Source: Noviherbaspirillum aerium
GTDB lineage: Bacteria; Pseudomonadota; Gammaproteobacteria; Burkholderiales; Burkholderiaceae_D
DNA length: 64,000 nucleotides
Reading direction: 5' to 3'
Assembly: GCF_008929045.1 (NCBI RefSeq)
Contig: NZ_VFAH01000009.1
Span: forward strand, 124,001-188,000
Part shown: piece by piece, positions 26,442-37,144 of the stretch
Position numbering within the stretch: the stretch's first letter is position 1
Layout: each line of letters begins with the position of its first letter
Made by a program: the position numbers and the translations under genes
Notes under the pieces: generated by a model
Seen by the model: only the letters and a program-made list of their open reading frames with translations
What the model was told of the DNA's origin: nothing
Databases searched by the model: none

Positions 26442-27644
26442 ATGGACGGATTAAAAAGCGGCGCCGATGCACTATTTATTTTGCTAGGCGCCATCATGAT
26501 TCTCGCGATGCATGCCGGGTTTGCCTTTCTTGAACTCGGAACGGTGCGCAAAAAGAACCAGGTTAATGCCTTGGTCAAAATATTAGTCGATTTCGCCGTC
26601 TCGACTATTGCCTATTTCTTCATCGGTTATGGCATTGCTTACGGAGTCAACTTTTTTGCGGACGCCACTACCCTGGCTGTGGGTAATGGATTCGAACTGG
26701 TGAAATTCTTCTTCCTGCTGACCTTCGCGGCAGCGATTCCGGCAATCATTTCAGGCGGCATTGCGGAGCGGGCAAAGTTTTATCCTCAATTGGTGGCTAC
26801 CGCATTACTTGTCGGCTTCGTCTATCCACTGTTTGAGGGCATGGTGTGGAATCAGCGTTTTGGATTGCAGGCATGGCTGAAAGCCGTGTTTTCTGCCGAA
26901 TTTCATGATTTCGCCGGCTCCGTCGTTGTGCACGCAGTTGGCGGATGGGCGGCATTGCCGGCAGTGCTGCTGCTCGGAGCACGCCGCGGACGCTATACGA
27001 AGGACGGCGCCATTGCCGCGCACCCGCCATCCAACATTCCCTTTCTCGCGCTTGGCGCCTGGATTCTTGCGGTAGGCTGGTTCGGATTCAACGTCATGAG
27101 CGCGCAGACACTCGACAAGATCAACGGCTTGGTTGCACTCAACTCGCTGATGGCCATGGTCGGCGGCACTCTGGCTGCGGTTATCCTCGGCAAAAACGAC
27201 CCGGGCTTTGCGTATAACGGGCCGCTGGCCGGACTTGTCGCGGTCTGTGCCGGCTCCGATCTCATGCATCCGCTTGGCGCGCTGGCAACCGGCGGCCTGG
27301 CGGGTGCGGTGTTTGTCTGGATGTTTACGCTAACCCAGAACAAATGGAAGGTCGACGACGTGCTCGGCGTCTGGCCGCTGCATGGCTTGTGCGGAGCCTG
27401 GGGAGGGATTGCTGCGGGAATTTTTGGCCAGACTTCGCTAGGCGGCATGGGGGGCGTTTCCTTCATGTCCCAGTTAATAGGCACGGCCTTGGGTATTGTC
27501 ATCGCAACCGCGGGCGGCGCCATAATTTATGGCGTCTTGAAAGCCATGGTGGGAATACGTCTCGACCCCGAGCAGGAATTTGATGGCGCGGATCTTTCGA
27601 TTCACAAGATCAGCGCGACCGCTGAACGTGAAACGAACTGGTAA
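26442..27644 (+). CDS. amtB: Ammonium transporter AmtB
   Basis: This 400-residue inner-membrane Amt/MEP/Rh channel has about eleven transmembrane helices. Recognisable parts are MHAGFAFLELGTVRKKN, AAIPAIISGGIAERAKF, YPLFEGMVWN, DFAGSVVVHAVGGWAALPA with the first pore His, GWFGFNVMSAQT, and DVLGVWPLHGLCGAWGG with the second pore His. The ATG at 26442 follows CAGGGAG and starts 50 bp after the sigma-54 promoter. No glnK (PII) gene is adjacent, which is unusual because amtB is often paired with it. The C-terminal tail (HKISATAERETNW) is short. Confidence 0.95.
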   Translation: MDGLKSGADALFILLGAIMILAMHAGFAFLELGTVRKKNQVNALVKILVDFAVSTIAYFFIGYGIAYGVNFFADATTLAVGNGFELVKFFFLLTFAAAIPAIISGGIAERAKFYPQLVATALLVGFVYPLFEGMVWNQRFGLQAWLKAVFSAEFHDFAGSVVVHAVGGWAALPAVLLLGARRGRYTKDGAIAAHPPSNIPFLALGAWILAVGWFGFNVMSAQTLDKINGLVALNSLMAMVGGTLAAVILGKNDPGFAYNGPLAGLVAVCAGSDLMHPLGALATGGLAGAVFVWMFTLTQNKWKVDDVLGVWPLHGLCGAWGGIAAGIFGQTSLGGMGGVSFMSQLIGTALGIVIATAGGAIIYGVLKAMVGIRLDPEQEFDGADLSIHKISATAERETNW

Positions 27645-27761
27645 AGGTCTTGCAAGATTTGCGGACGGCAGGCAAATGATCTGCCGTCGGCGAAATGAGG
27701 GCGGCGCTGGTCCCGGGTGGTCAGCTGACGTGCGCGTCGGCGATGCGGCGCATCGCGCCAA

Positions 27762-28334
27762 TCAGCCCTGCCGCATGGGCTTGCGGATGTCTTCCGTATG
27801 GAGGCCGTAATGCCCGCCTTCCGCACGGATGCGGGCCAGGTCGGAAAAAAACGCTTTCAATGTATGTCCCACCGTCGGAAAGGCGATGTCATTCCACGGA
27901 ATTTCATGCTCGGCAAATAATTCGACTTCAAGACTCTCGATGCCTGCTTCATAGTCCAGGTCGAGCAGGGTGGCCCGGTAAAACATGTGCACCTGATGTA
28001 CATGCGGAACATTGAGCAGCGAGAAAAGGCCATGCAGTTGAATGCGGGCACCCGCTTCCTCAAGAGTTTCGCGCAGTGCGGCCTCCGTCGTCGTCTCGTT
28101 GTTTTCCATGAAGCCGGCGGGGAGGGTCCAATATCCATAACGCGGTTCGATGGCGCGCTTGCAGAGCAATATGCGAATCTTGCCGTCCTCTTCCCATACA
28201 GGAATCGAGCCGATCACCATCTTCGGATTTTGATAGTGAATTGTGCCGCACTGTTCGCATACGAAGCGGGGGCGGTTGTCATCGGGCGGGACCAATAGTG
28301 AAACAGGATGTGCGCACTCAGAGCAGAATTTCAT
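27762..28334 (-). CDS. Nudix hydrolase with N-terminal zinc ribbon
   Basis: This 190-residue protein starts with a zinc ribbon (FCSECAHPV and FVCEQCGTIHY, the Nudix_N_2 arrangement) followed by a Nudix domain. The Nudix box is complete: GFMENNETTTEAALRETLEEAG, matching Gx5Ex7REUxEExGU. Family members with this ribbon hydrolyse NADH-like or ADP-ribose-type pyrophosphates (NudC-like arrangement), but the exact substrate is not deducible. The ATG at 28334 gives the family N-terminus. It stands alone between amtB and tRNA-fMet. Confidence 0.92.
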   Translation of the reverse strand: MKFCSECAHPVSLLVPPDDNRPRFVCEQCGTIHYQNPKMVIGSIPVWEEDGKIRILLCKRAIEPRYGYWTLPAGFMENNETTTEAALRETLEEAGARIQLHGLFSLLNVPHVHQVHMFYRATLLDLDYEAGIESLEVELFAEHEIPWNDIAFPTVGHTLKAFFSDLARIRAEGGHYGLHTEDIRKPMRQG

Positions 28335-28462
28335 AGAAGGGAGACAAATGATTATTGTGCCGACCGGGAAGGTTTCAGACCTCATGCGCTTTCAGGGCAG
28401 GAATTGCACCGGCCAATAACCGATCGCGCATGGCAAGTGTATCATCACGGCTGAAGTTGCAA

Positions 28463-28491
28463 TTGCGCCGACTGGCAATACAGGCTATACT
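28463..28491 (+). promoter_or_regulatory. Promoter of tRNA-fMet
   Basis: TTGCGC (28463-28468) and TATACT (28486-28491) with a 17-base spacer lie 13 bases before the tRNA 5' end. Confidence 0.6.
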
Positions 28492-28504
28492 TTCATTCTT
28501 CAGA

Positions 28505-28582
<78 letters not shown>

Positions 28583-28734
28583 GTCTTAAAGTCTTTCATT
28601 TCCAGCCCTCAATACTCCTCCAAAAAAAATCGGGCACCGGAAAAGCATCAACAGGTTTCTCTGACCGGACGGCATTGCAAAATGTCTGTCGTTGACGATA
28701 ACTTCTGCAGCTAGTAAAGAACAAACGCAAGAAC

Positions 28735-29556
28735 ATGAATACTATTGAGGCTAAGAAAGTCCTCGAAACAGCGTTGCTTTGCGCACATGAACCATTGTCG
28801 ATCAGCGACATGCGAAAACTGTTCGCGGAAAGCGGCGAGACTCATGAAGAAGTCGGTGCCGATACGATCAAGGCAATGCTTGAGGAGTTGCGCAACGACT
28901 GGGCTGACAAAGGTATTGAAATGGTCAGTCTCTCTACCGGCTGGCGCTTTCAGAGTCGCCCGGAAATGAAGAAATACCTCGAACGCCTCAATCCCGAGAA
29001 GCCGCCCAAATATACCCGCGCTACCCTGGAAACCCTTGCGATCATTGCATATCGTCAGCCGGTAACTCGTGGTGACATCGAAGAAATTCGAGGCGTGACG
29101 GTGAACTCCCAAACCATCAAGATGCTCGAAGACCGTGGTTGGATCGAGGCGATCGGTCATCGTGACGTGCCGGGGCGCCCGGCGCTTTTTGCTACGACGA
29201 GACAGTTCCTTGACGATCTCGGACTGACTTCGCTGGATCAATTGCCTCCCTTGCAGCAGGTCAGCAAGGATGACATGCAAGGTGGAACCTTGCCTGAGCT
29301 CCAAGCCCTCCAGGCCGAAATTCAGACGGGGCTGGACCAGGCTCCGGAGACTGCCGAAATGTCGGCTCCGGGAGTGCCAGCCTCCTCAAACGCAGAGCCG
29401 GCCCTCGAGTCGCCGGCAATATCCTCCGAGATCGCTATGGTCCATGTGGCAACTGTCTCGCCATTAGATGCCGTACCTGTCACGGATACCCAGGATGATG
29501 CAACGCATAGCCCGCAACAAAAAGAATCTAACGATGAACCTTCCTTCCCAAAATGA
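28735..29556 (+). CDS. scpB: Segregation and condensation protein ScpB
   Basis: This 273-residue kleisin-interacting subunit of the Smc-ScpAB condensin has two winged-helix domains (residues about 1-165), with the family motifs [48 protein letters not shown] and [22 protein letters not shown]. The last 90 residues are a low-complexity, Pro/Ala/Ser-rich tail typical of Burkholderiales ScpB. Its 3' end overlaps the predicted rluB start by about 20 bases. ScpA and Smc are not in this window. Confidence 0.95.
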   Translation: MNTIEAKKVLETALLCAHEPLSISDMRKLFAESGETHEEVGADTIKAMLEELRNDWADKGIEMVSLSTGWRFQSRPEMKKYLERLNPEKPPKYTRATLETLAIIAYRQPVTRGDIEEIRGVTVNSQTIKMLEDRGWIEAIGHRDVPGRPALFATTRQFLDDLGLTSLDQLPPLQQVSKDDMQGGTLPELQALQAEIQTGLDQAPETAEMSAPGVPASSNAEPALESPAISSEIAMVHVATVSPLDAVPVTDTQDDATHSPQQKESNDEPSFPK

Positions 29557-31123
29557 TGTTGCGGCAGCGTCCGCTGAACTGGAGACAAAAGTGGCAGCAT
29601 CCGGCGAAAATGGCGAGCAGGCACAGAACGACGCTGTCGGCGAAGCCGGCGATGGCAGGAAAAAACCGGCCAAGCGGGGTGTAAGAGGCCCTCGCAGTCT
29701 GCGTCGTACGCGCGCTCCCCGAAATGCGGAAGCGAATGTGTCCGCTGACGACGCTCCGGCCGAGCAGGCGCAACGCGCTGGTCGGCCTGTGCCGAATGCG
29801 GCAACGCCTTCGGAAGCAGGGGCGCCTGAACCCAAGCGGGCTCGTCGCCAACAATCGGGCGGCATGCGCGGCAACGAGAGTGCGCAAAGGGATGGCGCAG
29901 GCGAAAGGGAGGCCGCCCCGCACGCCCGTCACCCGGGCAAGAAGGGCGCACCAGCAACCAAGCGTCCGCAAGCGCGCTCAAAACCGGGCAATGCCGATGA
30001 TATTTTCACCCTTGTCACCTCGGGTGCGTTCGATGCCTCGGTGGAGGCCGAGAATAATGCGGCGCGGCGCGATGCGCGTTCGGGCAAGGCTGTGCGCCGT
30101 GATCTGACCGCCGAAGACGATGCGCCCAAACTGCACAAGGTGCTTGCCGAAGTGGGTCTCGGTTCCCGACGCGACATGGAGGAGCTCATCATCGCGGGCC
30201 GCGTATCAGTGAACGGGGAGCCGGCGCATATCGGCCAGCGCATTCTGCCGACGGACCAGGTGCGAATCAATGGCAAGCTCGTGCAGCGCAAGGTGACAAA
30301 GCGTCCGCCACGGGTTCTCATCTATCACAAACCGGCCGGCGAAATCGTCAGCCATGACGATCCTGAAGGCAGGCCGTCGGTCTTTTCCAATCTTCCGACG
30401 ATGAAAGCCGGAAAGTGGCTTGCGGTCGGGCGCCTGGATTTCAATACCGAAGGCCTGCTGCTGTTTACGACGTCTGGCGATCTTGCGAATCGTCTCATGC
30501 ACCCCCGATACAATATCGAGCGGGAGTATGCCGTTCGGACCCTTGGCGAGCTCGAAGAGGGAATGCGCCAGCGTCTGCTAAGTGGTGTCGAGCTGGACGA
30601 CGGAATCGCGCAGTTTTCCAGAATTGCCGATGGCGGCGGCGAGGGTGTCAATCGCTGGTACCGCGTCACGATCGGTGAGGGTCGTAACCGTGAAGTTCGT
30701 CGCATGTTTGAAGCCGTTGGACTGACGGTATCAAGACTGATTCGCACCCGATACGGCGTGCTGACACTGCCGAGCGGACTCAAGCGCGGTCGCTGGGAAG
30801 AGCTCGACGAGCATAGCGTGCGTGATTTGATGAGTCTGAGCGGACTCGAAAAAACTGCGGCGCAGTCCCCGGGACCCAAGCAGCGTAATGAACGCAGCGC
30901 CAACGGAAATGAAAAGAATCCGGCGGCCAAGCGCGGTACGCCCTTTCCAGCGCGCGGTAATCCGCGCGGTCAGCAAGGGCAGGGACAGTCTCGCAGCCGG
31001 CAGCCGGATCCGTTGCAGACCGCGCTGGGATTTCCCGATGGCGGCCACTCACGTCGTCATGCGGGCGGGCAGGGGCGCGGCACACCCATGGGGGGAATGC
31101 CACGCCGGCGTTCGCGAGGATAA
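29534..31123 (+). CDS. rluB: 23S rRNA pseudouridine synthase RluB
   Basis: This is a 529-residue RsuA-family enzyme. The core (about residues 195-440) has an S4 domain ([33 protein letters not shown]), then [21 protein letters not shown] with the catalytic Asp and [24 protein letters not shown]. Both ends are long, Arg/Pro/Gly-rich, disordered extensions, which is why it is twice the length of E. coli RluB; this is usual in Burkholderiales. The ATG at 29534, inside the end of scpB, is the likeliest start, but a later start inside the disordered N-terminal region is possible. Confidence 0.92.
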   Translation: MNLPSQNDVAAASAELETKVAASGENGEQAQNDAVGEAGDGRKKPAKRGVRGPRSLRRTRAPRNAEANVSADDAPAEQAQRAGRPVPNAATPSEAGAPEPKRARRQQSGGMRGNESAQRDGAGEREAAPHARHPGKKGAPATKRPQARSKPGNADDIFTLVTSGAFDASVEAENNAARRDARSGKAVRRDLTAEDDAPKLHKVLAEVGLGSRRDMEELIIAGRVSVNGEPAHIGQRILPTDQVRINGKLVQRKVTKRPPRVLIYHKPAGEIVSHDDPEGRPSVFSNLPTMKAGKWLAVGRLDFNTEGLLLFTTSGDLANRLMHPRYNIEREYAVRTLGELEEGMRQRLLSGVELDDGIAQFSRIADGGGEGVNRWYRVTIGEGRNREVRRMFEAVGLTVSRLIRTRYGVLTLPSGLKRGRWEELDEHSVRDLMSLSGLEKTAAQSPGPKQRNERSANGNEKNPAAKRGTPFPARGNPRGQQGQGQSRSRQPDPLQTALGFPDGGHSRRHAGGQGRGTPMGGMPRRRSRG

Positions 31124-31209
31124 ATGCAGGCGCGTTCCAGGCGCGCAGCAGTCATGTTGACGTCAATAAAGGAAGGACGGGTTCTGCCAGTTCGGAGCCC
31201 TCTTCACGA

Positions 31210-31238
31210 TTGCGATGCTCTAACTAATTGTTTATAAT
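31210..31238 (+). promoter_or_regulatory. Promoter of the rimP-nusA-infB operon
   Basis: TTGCGA (31210-31215) and a perfect TATAAT (31233-31238) with a 17-base spacer lie about 160 bp before rimP, leaving room for a structured leader. Confidence 0.65.
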
Positions 31239-31315
31239 TAGAGAGTTAACAGGATTTGCGTTTGCAAAGGCGCGTTTTCCCGGGGATGGAGGCCGCAGTT
31301 GGCCGAATGATAAAA

Positions 31316-31345
31316 AGGATGGGCACATGCCCATTTTTTTTTTGT
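31316..31345 (+). terminator. Attenuator-like terminator in the rimP leader
   Basis: The stem ATGGGC/GCCCAT with loop ACAT is followed by nine or ten Ts. It lies between the promoter and the rimP start in the same direction, so some transcripts should end before the operon. Confidence 0.7.
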
Positions 31346-31397
31346 TAAACAGTTTGCGTCGACATTTTTTGGCGATGCGCGCGTTTTGGAGAATGGC

Positions 31398-31883
31398 TTG
31401 CGGTTGTTGGATTTGGTTGAAAAAACCGTGACAGGCATGGGGTATGAACTGGTCGACCTTGAGCAGGCCGCCCATGGATTGTTGCGTGTTTATATCGACT
31501 TTCCGCCTGAAGAAGCGGACCGGGGAAGTATCACGGTGGAAGACTGTGAAAAGGTGAGTCACCAGCTTTCTCATGTGTTGACAGTGGAGAATGCCAGTTA
31601 CGAGCGGTTGGAAATTTCCTCCCCCGGACTGGATCGGCCATTGAAGAAGCTATCGGATTACATCCGCTTTGCAGGCCAGGAAGCCTTGGTCAAGCTGCGC
31701 ATGCCCATGCCTGGAGCGGCCAATCGCAAGTCCTTTCAGGGCGTGCTGCATGAGCCTGAAGGCGACATGCTGAAACTGGAATTTGAAGGAAAAGATGGAC
31801 CGGCGATGTTGGAATTTACCCTCGCCGATGTGGACAAGGCACGGTTGGTGCCGAAAGTGGATTTTAGGAGTCGCAAAGGATGA
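31398..31883 (+). CDS. rimP: Ribosome maturation factor RimP
   Basis: This 161-residue 30S-assembly factor has [49 protein letters not shown] and the family signature [14 protein letters not shown], with a C-terminal SH3-like barrel. No ATG suits. The start is placed at TTG 31398, six bases after GGAG (31388-31391), which also gives the family-like N-terminus. A TTG start for the first gene of this operon implies modest translation. Its stop overlaps the nusA ATG (ATGA at 31880-31883). Confidence 0.93.
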   Translation: MRLLDLVEKTVTGMGYELVDLEQAAHGLLRVYIDFPPEEADRGSITVEDCEKVSHQLSHVLTVENASYERLEISSPGLDRPLKKLSDYIRFAGQEALVKLRMPMPGAANRKSFQGVLHEPEGDMLKLEFEGKDGPAMLEFTLADVDKARLVPKVDFRSRKG

Positions 31884-33439
31884 GTCGCGAAATATTGCTG
31901 TTGGTTGATGCTCTGGCACGAGAAAAAAATGTCGATAAGGAAATCGTCTTCGGAGCCCTCGAGCATGCACTTGCTCAAGCGACAAAGAAACGCTATGACG
32001 GCGAAGTTGACGTCCGCGTTTCCATCGACCGCGAAACCGGGGAATTCGAGTCCTTCCGTCGCTGGCATGTCGTCCCGGACGAAGCCGGCCTTCAATTGCC
32101 CGATCAGGAAGTCCTGCATTTCGAAGCCAAGGAACAGATTCCCGATATTGAAATCGATGATTACATCGAAGAGCCGATTGAATCGGTCGAATTCGGTCGT
32201 CGCTTCGCGCAGGATACCAAGCAGGTTGTGCTTCAGCGCATCCGCGATGCCGAACGTGAACAGATCCTGACCGACTTCCTCGAGCGTGGCGATGCGCTTG
32301 TCACCGGCACCATCAAGCGCATGGAGCGCGGCGATGCAATCGTCGAATCCGGCAAGATCGAGGCCCGCCTGCCGCGCGACCAGATGATTCCAAAGGAGAA
32401 TCTGCGCATCGGTGATCGCGTGCGGGCATATATCCTGCGTATCGATCGCAATGCGCGCGGACCGCAAGTCATTCTGTCGCGTACCGCGCCGGAATTCATT
32501 ATGAAGCTGTTCGAGCTGGAAGTGCCGGAAATCGAGCAGGGCCTGCTTGAGATCAAGTCTGCTGCCCGCGACTCCGGCGTGCGCGCCAAGATTGCCGTGT
32601 TCACCAGCGACAAGCGTATTGACCCGATCGGCACCTGCGTCGGCATGCGCGGTTCGCGTGTTCAGGCCGTCACCGGCGAGCTTGGCGGCGAGCGCGTCGA
32701 TATCGTGCTCTGGTCGGAAGACCCGGCCCAGTTCGTGATCGGCGCATTGGCGCCTGCGAACGTGTCCTCTATCGTGGTGGATGAGGAAAAGCATGCGATG
32801 GATGTTGTCGTCGACGAGGAAAACCTCGCGATTGCCATCGGTCGCGGCGGCCAGAATGTGCGGCTCGCTTCCGAGCTGACGGGATGGCAGATCAACATCA
32901 TGACCGCGGAAGAGTCTGCCGACAAATCGGCTGCCGAAACCGCGGTGATCCGGACCTTGTTCATGGAAAAACTGGATGTGGACCAGGAAGTGGCTGACAT
33001 CCTGGTTGAAGAAGGTTTTTCAAGTCTGGAAGAAATTGCATATGTCCCCATTTCGGAAATGCTCGACATTGAGGCATTCGATGAGGATACGGTCAACGAA
33101 CTGCGCAATCGTGCGCGTGACGCGCTTGTCACCGAAGCAATTGCTTCCGAGGAAGGGCTGGAAGGGATGGATGAATCCCTCGTCAATCTGGATGGCATTG
33201 ATCGCGTGACCGCCGGCAAGCTCGGACTTGCAGGGATCAAGACACTCGACGCTTTTGCCAATCTGGCATATGACGAGTTTGGCTCGATTCTCGCTTTGCC
33301 GGTCGAGCGTGCGCGTCAGCTGATTGACAACCAATTTGATGATGTAACTGATGATGAAATGCGTCTGATCGACGCCAAGTACGATGATCGTGCCAGGGCA
33401 TTGCAGGCCAAGGCACGGGAGCTGGCCGAATCTAAATGA
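31880..33439 (+). CDS. nusA: Transcription termination/antitermination factor NusA
   Basis: This 519-residue RNA-polymerase-associated protein has an N-terminal domain (1-130, [26 protein letters not shown]), an S1 domain ([15 protein letters not shown]), KH1/KH2 domains ([42 protein letters not shown]) and two C-terminal acidic repeats ([34 protein letters not shown]). The acidic repeats show it is the long proteobacterial form, which contacts the alpha subunit and lambda N. It is translationally coupled to rimP and followed by infB after 50 bases. Confidence 0.98.
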   Translation: MSREILLLVDALAREKNVDKEIVFGALEHALAQATKKRYDGEVDVRVSIDRETGEFESFRRWHVVPDEAGLQLPDQEVLHFEAKEQIPDIEIDDYIEEPIESVEFGRRFAQDTKQVVLQRIRDAEREQILTDFLERGDALVTGTIKRMERGDAIVESGKIEARLPRDQMIPKENLRIGDRVRAYILRIDRNARGPQVILSRTAPEFIMKLFELEVPEIEQGLLEIKSAARDSGVRAKIAVFTSDKRIDPIGTCVGMRGSRVQAVTGELGGERVDIVLWSEDPAQFVIGALAPANVSSIVVDEEKHAMDVVVDEENLAIAIGRGGQNVRLASELTGWQINIMTAEESADKSAAETAVIRTLFMEKLDVDQEVADILVEEGFSSLEEIAYVPISEMLDIEAFDEDTVNELRNRARDALVTEAIASEEGLEGMDESLVNLDGIDRVTAGKLGLAGIKTLDAFANLAYDEFGSILALPVERARQLIDNQFDDVTDDEMRLIDAKYDDRARALQAKARELAESK

Positions 33440-33489
33440 TCAAGAAAGCTCCAATATTATCTGTCGTGCTACATAGAAAAGAGGACTGA

Positions 33490-36351
33490 ATGGCGAGTAA
33501 CAACGTAGCCCAATTTGCCACCGAACTGAAGATGCCCGCAGACTTGCTGTTGACGCAACTGCGTGCCGCGGGTGTCGAAAAGAGTTCGGCGTCCGATACC
33601 TTGTCCAAAGAAGACAAGGATAAGCTGTTGAATCATCTGCGCCGCTCCCATGGCGCCGCTCCGGAAGGCGAGAAGAAGAAAATCACGCTGACCCGCAAGG
33701 AAACGACGGAAATCCGGCAGGCAGATTCGACTGGCAAGTCGCGCACGATCCAAGTCGAGGTGCGCAAGAAGCGCACTTTCATCAAGCGTGACGAGCCCAC
33801 GGCCGAAGAAGCCGCCCCAATCGAGTCTGCGGCACCGGTCGTCGATGCGGCGGAAGTCGCGCGTCGCGCGGAAGAAGAGCAGCGCCAGGCCGAGCTGATC
33901 GCTCGCCAGGAAGCGGAACTTCGCGAAAAGCAGGAACGTCTTGCTCGCTTGGAAGCGGAAAAAGAGGCTCAAGCCAAGGCGCAACGCGAGGCAGAAGAAG
34001 CGAAACGTGCCGAGGAAGCACGCGCTGCTGCTGAACGTGAGGCGCAACAGGCGGCGAAGGCAGACACGACTGCGGCTGAGAAGGCAGACACGACTGCGGC
34101 TGAAGAACGCAAGCGCGCAACCGACGACGAGGCCAAGAAGAAGGCGGCTGAACAGGAAGCCAAGGCTGCTGCGGAACGGGCAGCGGCGACAGAACGCGCG
34201 CGCAAGGCGGTAGCGGACGAAGTGGCCCAGATCAAGGCCATGATGAGCCAGCCCCGGCGGGTCATCAAGGCGCCGGAACCGGCACCTGCTCCCGCGCCTG
34301 CGGCCAAGGCCGCCGAAGGCACCTTGCACAAGCCTGCGGAAAAGAAGCCTGCCGATAAAAAAGACGACAAGAAACCCGCCGTCGGTACTCCCGACAAGAA
34401 ATCCATCAAGTCGGCCAATGTGTCGTCGACATGGCAGGATGATGCCGCCAAGAAGCGCGGTATCAAGACACGGGGCGGTGCGGCCACTCCGTCCTCGGGC
34501 GGCCGCGATGGATGGCGGGGCGGTCCGAAAGGACGCCGCTCGCATCATGGCGATGATCGTCATGAATCCAATTTCCAAGTGCCGACCGAGGCCGTCGTCA
34601 GGGATGTGCACGTGCCCGAAACGATTACCGTCGCAGAACTGGCGCACAAGATGGCAGTCAAGGCTTCCGAAGTCATCAAGCACATGATGAAGCTCGGACA
34701 GATGGTAACCATCAACCAGGTGCTCGACCAGGAAACTGCAATGATCCTGGTGGAGGAAATGGGGCACAAGGCGTTCGCTGCCAAACTGGACGATCCCGAA
34801 GCATTGCTCGAGCAGGTTGGCGAGCATAACGATGCCGAGTCATTGCCGCGCGCACCGGTTGTTACCGTCATGGGTCACGTCGACCACGGCAAGACTTCCT
34901 TGCTGGATTCGATTCGCCGTGCCAAGGTGGCGGCAGGTGAAGCGGGCGGCATTACCCAGCATATCGGCGCTTACCATGTCGAAACACCGCGGGGCATCAT
35001 TACCTTCCTCGATACACCGGGTCACGAAGCATTTACCGCGATGCGTGCACGCGGCGCCAAGGCGACCGATATCGTCATCCTGGTGGTTGCCGCCGATGAC
35101 GGCGTGATGCCGCAAACGAAGGAGGCGATCGCTCATGCCAAGGCGGCAGGCGTACCCATCGTTGTTGCGATCAACAAGATCGACAAGCAGGGTGCCAATA
35201 CCGAGCGCGTCACGCAGGAACTGATTGCAGAGCAGGTGGTGCCCGAGGCTTACGGCGGCGATGCGCCATTCATCTCCGTATCGGCAAAGACTGGCCAGGG
35301 TATCGACGATCTGCTGGAAAACGTGCTGCTGCAGGCGGAAGTGCTGGAACTCAAGGCACCGGTCGATGCGCATGCCAAGGGACTCGTCATCGAGGCCAAG
35401 CTCGACAAGGGCCGCGGTCCGGTGGCAACGGTCCTCGTGCAGTCGGGAACGCTCAAGCGCGGCGACGTCGTGCTGGCGGGTTCGTCGTACGGCCGGGTGC
35501 GTGCAATGCTTGATGAAAACGGCAAGAACGTCGCGGACGCAGGTCCGTCGATTCCTGTCGAGATTCAAGGCTTGACCGAGGTGCCGGCTGCCGGCGAGGA
35601 AGTCATGGTCATGGCTGACGAGCGGAAGGCGCGTGAAATTGCACTCTTCCGCCAAGGCAAGTTCCGTGACGTCAAGCTGGCCAAGCAGCAAGCGGCGAAA
35701 CTCGAAAACATGTTCGAGCAGATGGCCGAAGGCGAGGTGAAGAACCTGCCTCTGATCATCAAGGCCGATGTCCAGGGTTCGCAGGAAGCCATCGTGCACG
35801 CGATGCAGAAGCTGTCGACCAACGAAGTGCGTGTACAGATCGTTCATGCGGCGGTTGGCGGCATCAGCGAGTCGGATGTCAACCTCGCCGTCGCGTCGAA
35901 AGCCGTCATCATCGGCTTCAACACGCGTGCCGATACCTCGGCGCGGAAGCTGGCAGAGACGAGCGGCATCGACATCCGTTACTACAACATCATTTACGAT
36001 GCGGTAGACGAGATCAAGGCGGCGATGTCGGGCATGCTCTCGCCGGAGAAGCGCGAGCAGTCGCTTGGCTTGGTCGAGATCCGTCAGGTCTTCCATGTCA
36101 GCAAGGTCGGCTCGATTGCGGGCTGCTATGTGCTGGACGGCCTGGTCAAGCGCGGTTCTTCCGTACGACTGCTGCGCAACAATGTGGTTGTCTGGACAGG
36201 CGAACTCGATTCGCTCAAGCGTTTCAAGGACGATGTAAAAGAGGTGAAGGCAGGCTTCGAATGCGGCTTGTCGCTGAAAAACTTCAACGACATCCAGGAA
36301 GGCGATCAGCTGGAAGTGTTCGAGGTGCAGGAAGTGGCGCGAACTCTGTAA
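33490..36351 (+). CDS. infB: Translation initiation factor IF-2
   Basis: This 953-residue GTPase places fMet-tRNA on the 30S subunit. It has an N-terminal IF2_N helix bundle, a long charged Ala/Glu/Lys/Arg-rich linker (about 120-350), a second IF2_N-type module (about 375-430), and the G domain with [12 protein letters not shown] (about 461), DTPGHEAF and NKID. Domains II-IV end [14 protein letters not shown] precedes the ATG. A 24-bp direct repeat inside the linker (34057-34104) duplicates eight residues (KADTTAAE type), a polymorphism-prone site. It encodes the third member of the rimP-nusA-infB operon. Confidence 0.98.
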   Translation: MASNNVAQFATELKMPADLLLTQLRAAGVEKSSASDTLSKEDKDKLLNHLRRSHGAAPEGEKKKITLTRKETTEIRQADSTGKSRTIQVEVRKKRTFIKRDEPTAEEAAPIESAAPVVDAAEVARRAEEEQRQAELIARQEAELREKQERLARLEAEKEAQAKAQREAEEAKRAEEARAAAEREAQQAAKADTTAAEKADTTAAEERKRATDDEAKKKAAEQEAKAAAERAAATERARKAVADEVAQIKAMMSQPRRVIKAPEPAPAPAPAAKAAEGTLHKPAEKKPADKKDDKKPAVGTPDKKSIKSANVSSTWQDDAAKKRGIKTRGGAATPSSGGRDGWRGGPKGRRSHHGDDRHESNFQVPTEAVVRDVHVPETITVAELAHKMAVKASEVIKHMMKLGQMVTINQVLDQETAMILVEEMGHKAFAAKLDDPEALLEQVGEHNDAESLPRAPVVTVMGHVDHGKTSLLDSIRRAKVAAGEAGGITQHIGAYHVETPRGIITFLDTPGHEAFTAMRARGAKATDIVILVVAADDGVMPQTKEAIAHAKAAGVPIVVAINKIDKQGANTERVTQELIAEQVVPEAYGGDAPFISVSAKTGQGIDDLLENVLLQAEVLELKAPVDAHAKGLVIEAKLDKGRGPVATVLVQSGTLKRGDVVLAGSSYGRVRAMLDENGKNVADAGPSIPVEIQGLTEVPAAGEEVMVMADERKAREIALFRQGKFRDVKLAKQQAAKLENMFEQMAEGEVKNLPLIIKADVQGSQEAIVHAMQKLSTNEVRVQIVHAAVGGISESDVNLAVASKAVIIGFNTRADTSARKLAETSGIDIRYYNIIYDAVDEIKAAMSGMLSPEKREQSLGLVEIRQVFHVSKVGSIAGCYVLDGLVKRGSSVRLLRNNVVVWTGELDSLKRFKDDVKEVKAGFECGLSLKNFNDIQEGDQLEVFEVQEVARTL

Positions 36352-36404
36352 AGCACAAGCCGCAGGTTGGTCGATACGTAAAACCGCGACAAGCCCGGAT
36401 CCAA

Positions 36405-36439
36405 CATGCGCCGCCGTATGAAGAGTACGGCGGCGCATG
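36405..36439. other. Perfect 14-bp hairpin in the infB-rbfA spacer
   Basis: CATGCGCCGCCGTA (36405-36418) pairs perfectly with TACGGCGGCGCATG (36426-36439) around a seven-base loop. No T run follows on either strand, so it is not an ordinary terminator. A second hairpin, AAATACCG/CGGTATTT with loop ATC, follows at 36458-36476. The rest of the 346-bp gap holds no gene. Confidence 0.65.
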
Positions 36440-36697
36440 ATCTTTGTAGCTAGAGTGAAATACCGATCCGGTATTTGGGTGCACTGACAGGCATCTGATG
36501 AGGAGATTGCGATTCGCTCGGCACTGATTACCATGTAGCCATGCGGGTCCGATCCCGACACGCCAGCGTGAATCATCACCAATCGAAACCATCGCGCTTC
36601 AGCCATCTCGAAGCGATGCCGCTACCGTCGTTGCCGCTGCAGGATGCAGACACTCCAGGCAACTACAACAATAGCCAAGAAGCAAGGAAGTCATAGC

Positions 36698-37087
36698 ATG
36701 GCCAAACATAGCAAATCCATACCAGGCCGCGGTATCCGCGTGGCAGACCAGATCCAGCGCGATCTGGCCGAAATCATTGCCTATGAGCTGAAAGATCCGC
36801 GCGTCGGCATGATTACCATTACCGAGGTGCAGGTAACACCCGACTATGCGCATGCCAAGGTATTTTTCACCACATTGGTCGACAACGAAGAATCGGTCCA
36901 AAACACCCTGTCGGGCTTGCGCAAGGCGGCGGGATTCATTCGCGGCCAGCTCGGCCGCAGATTGACCATCCATACCACCCCGGAAGTGCATTTCGTCCAT
37001 GACCGCTCGACTGCGCGCGGCATGGAGTTGTCGAAATTGATCGATCAGGCGAACGCATCGCGCGCCGCGGATTCCGATCCCGAATAA
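36698..37087 (+). CDS. rbfA: Ribosome-binding factor A
   Basis: This 129-residue KH-fold protein is needed for 16S 5'-end maturation and cold adaptation. It has [37 protein letters not shown] and an [16 protein letters not shown] core with [10 protein letters not shown]. The ATG at 36698 is preceded by AAGGAAG, and upstream in-frame codons are rejected. It lies between infB and truB, the conserved order, though the 346-bp spacer upstream is longer than usual. Confidence 0.97.
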   Translation: MAKHSKSIPGRGIRVADQIQRDLAEIIAYELKDPRVGMITITEVQVTPDYAHAKVFFTTLVDNEESVQNTLSGLRKAAGFIRGQLGRRLTIHTTPEVHFVHDRSTARGMELSKLIDQANASRAADSDPE

Positions 37088-37144
37088 GTGCCGCCGTTGT
37101 TGTCAACCCCGGCGGAGAACCGCCAAAGAACGAACTCATTCCCT

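Noticed and set aside
34840-36606. 588-codon open frame on the minus strand
   Set aside because: Antisense shadow of infB.
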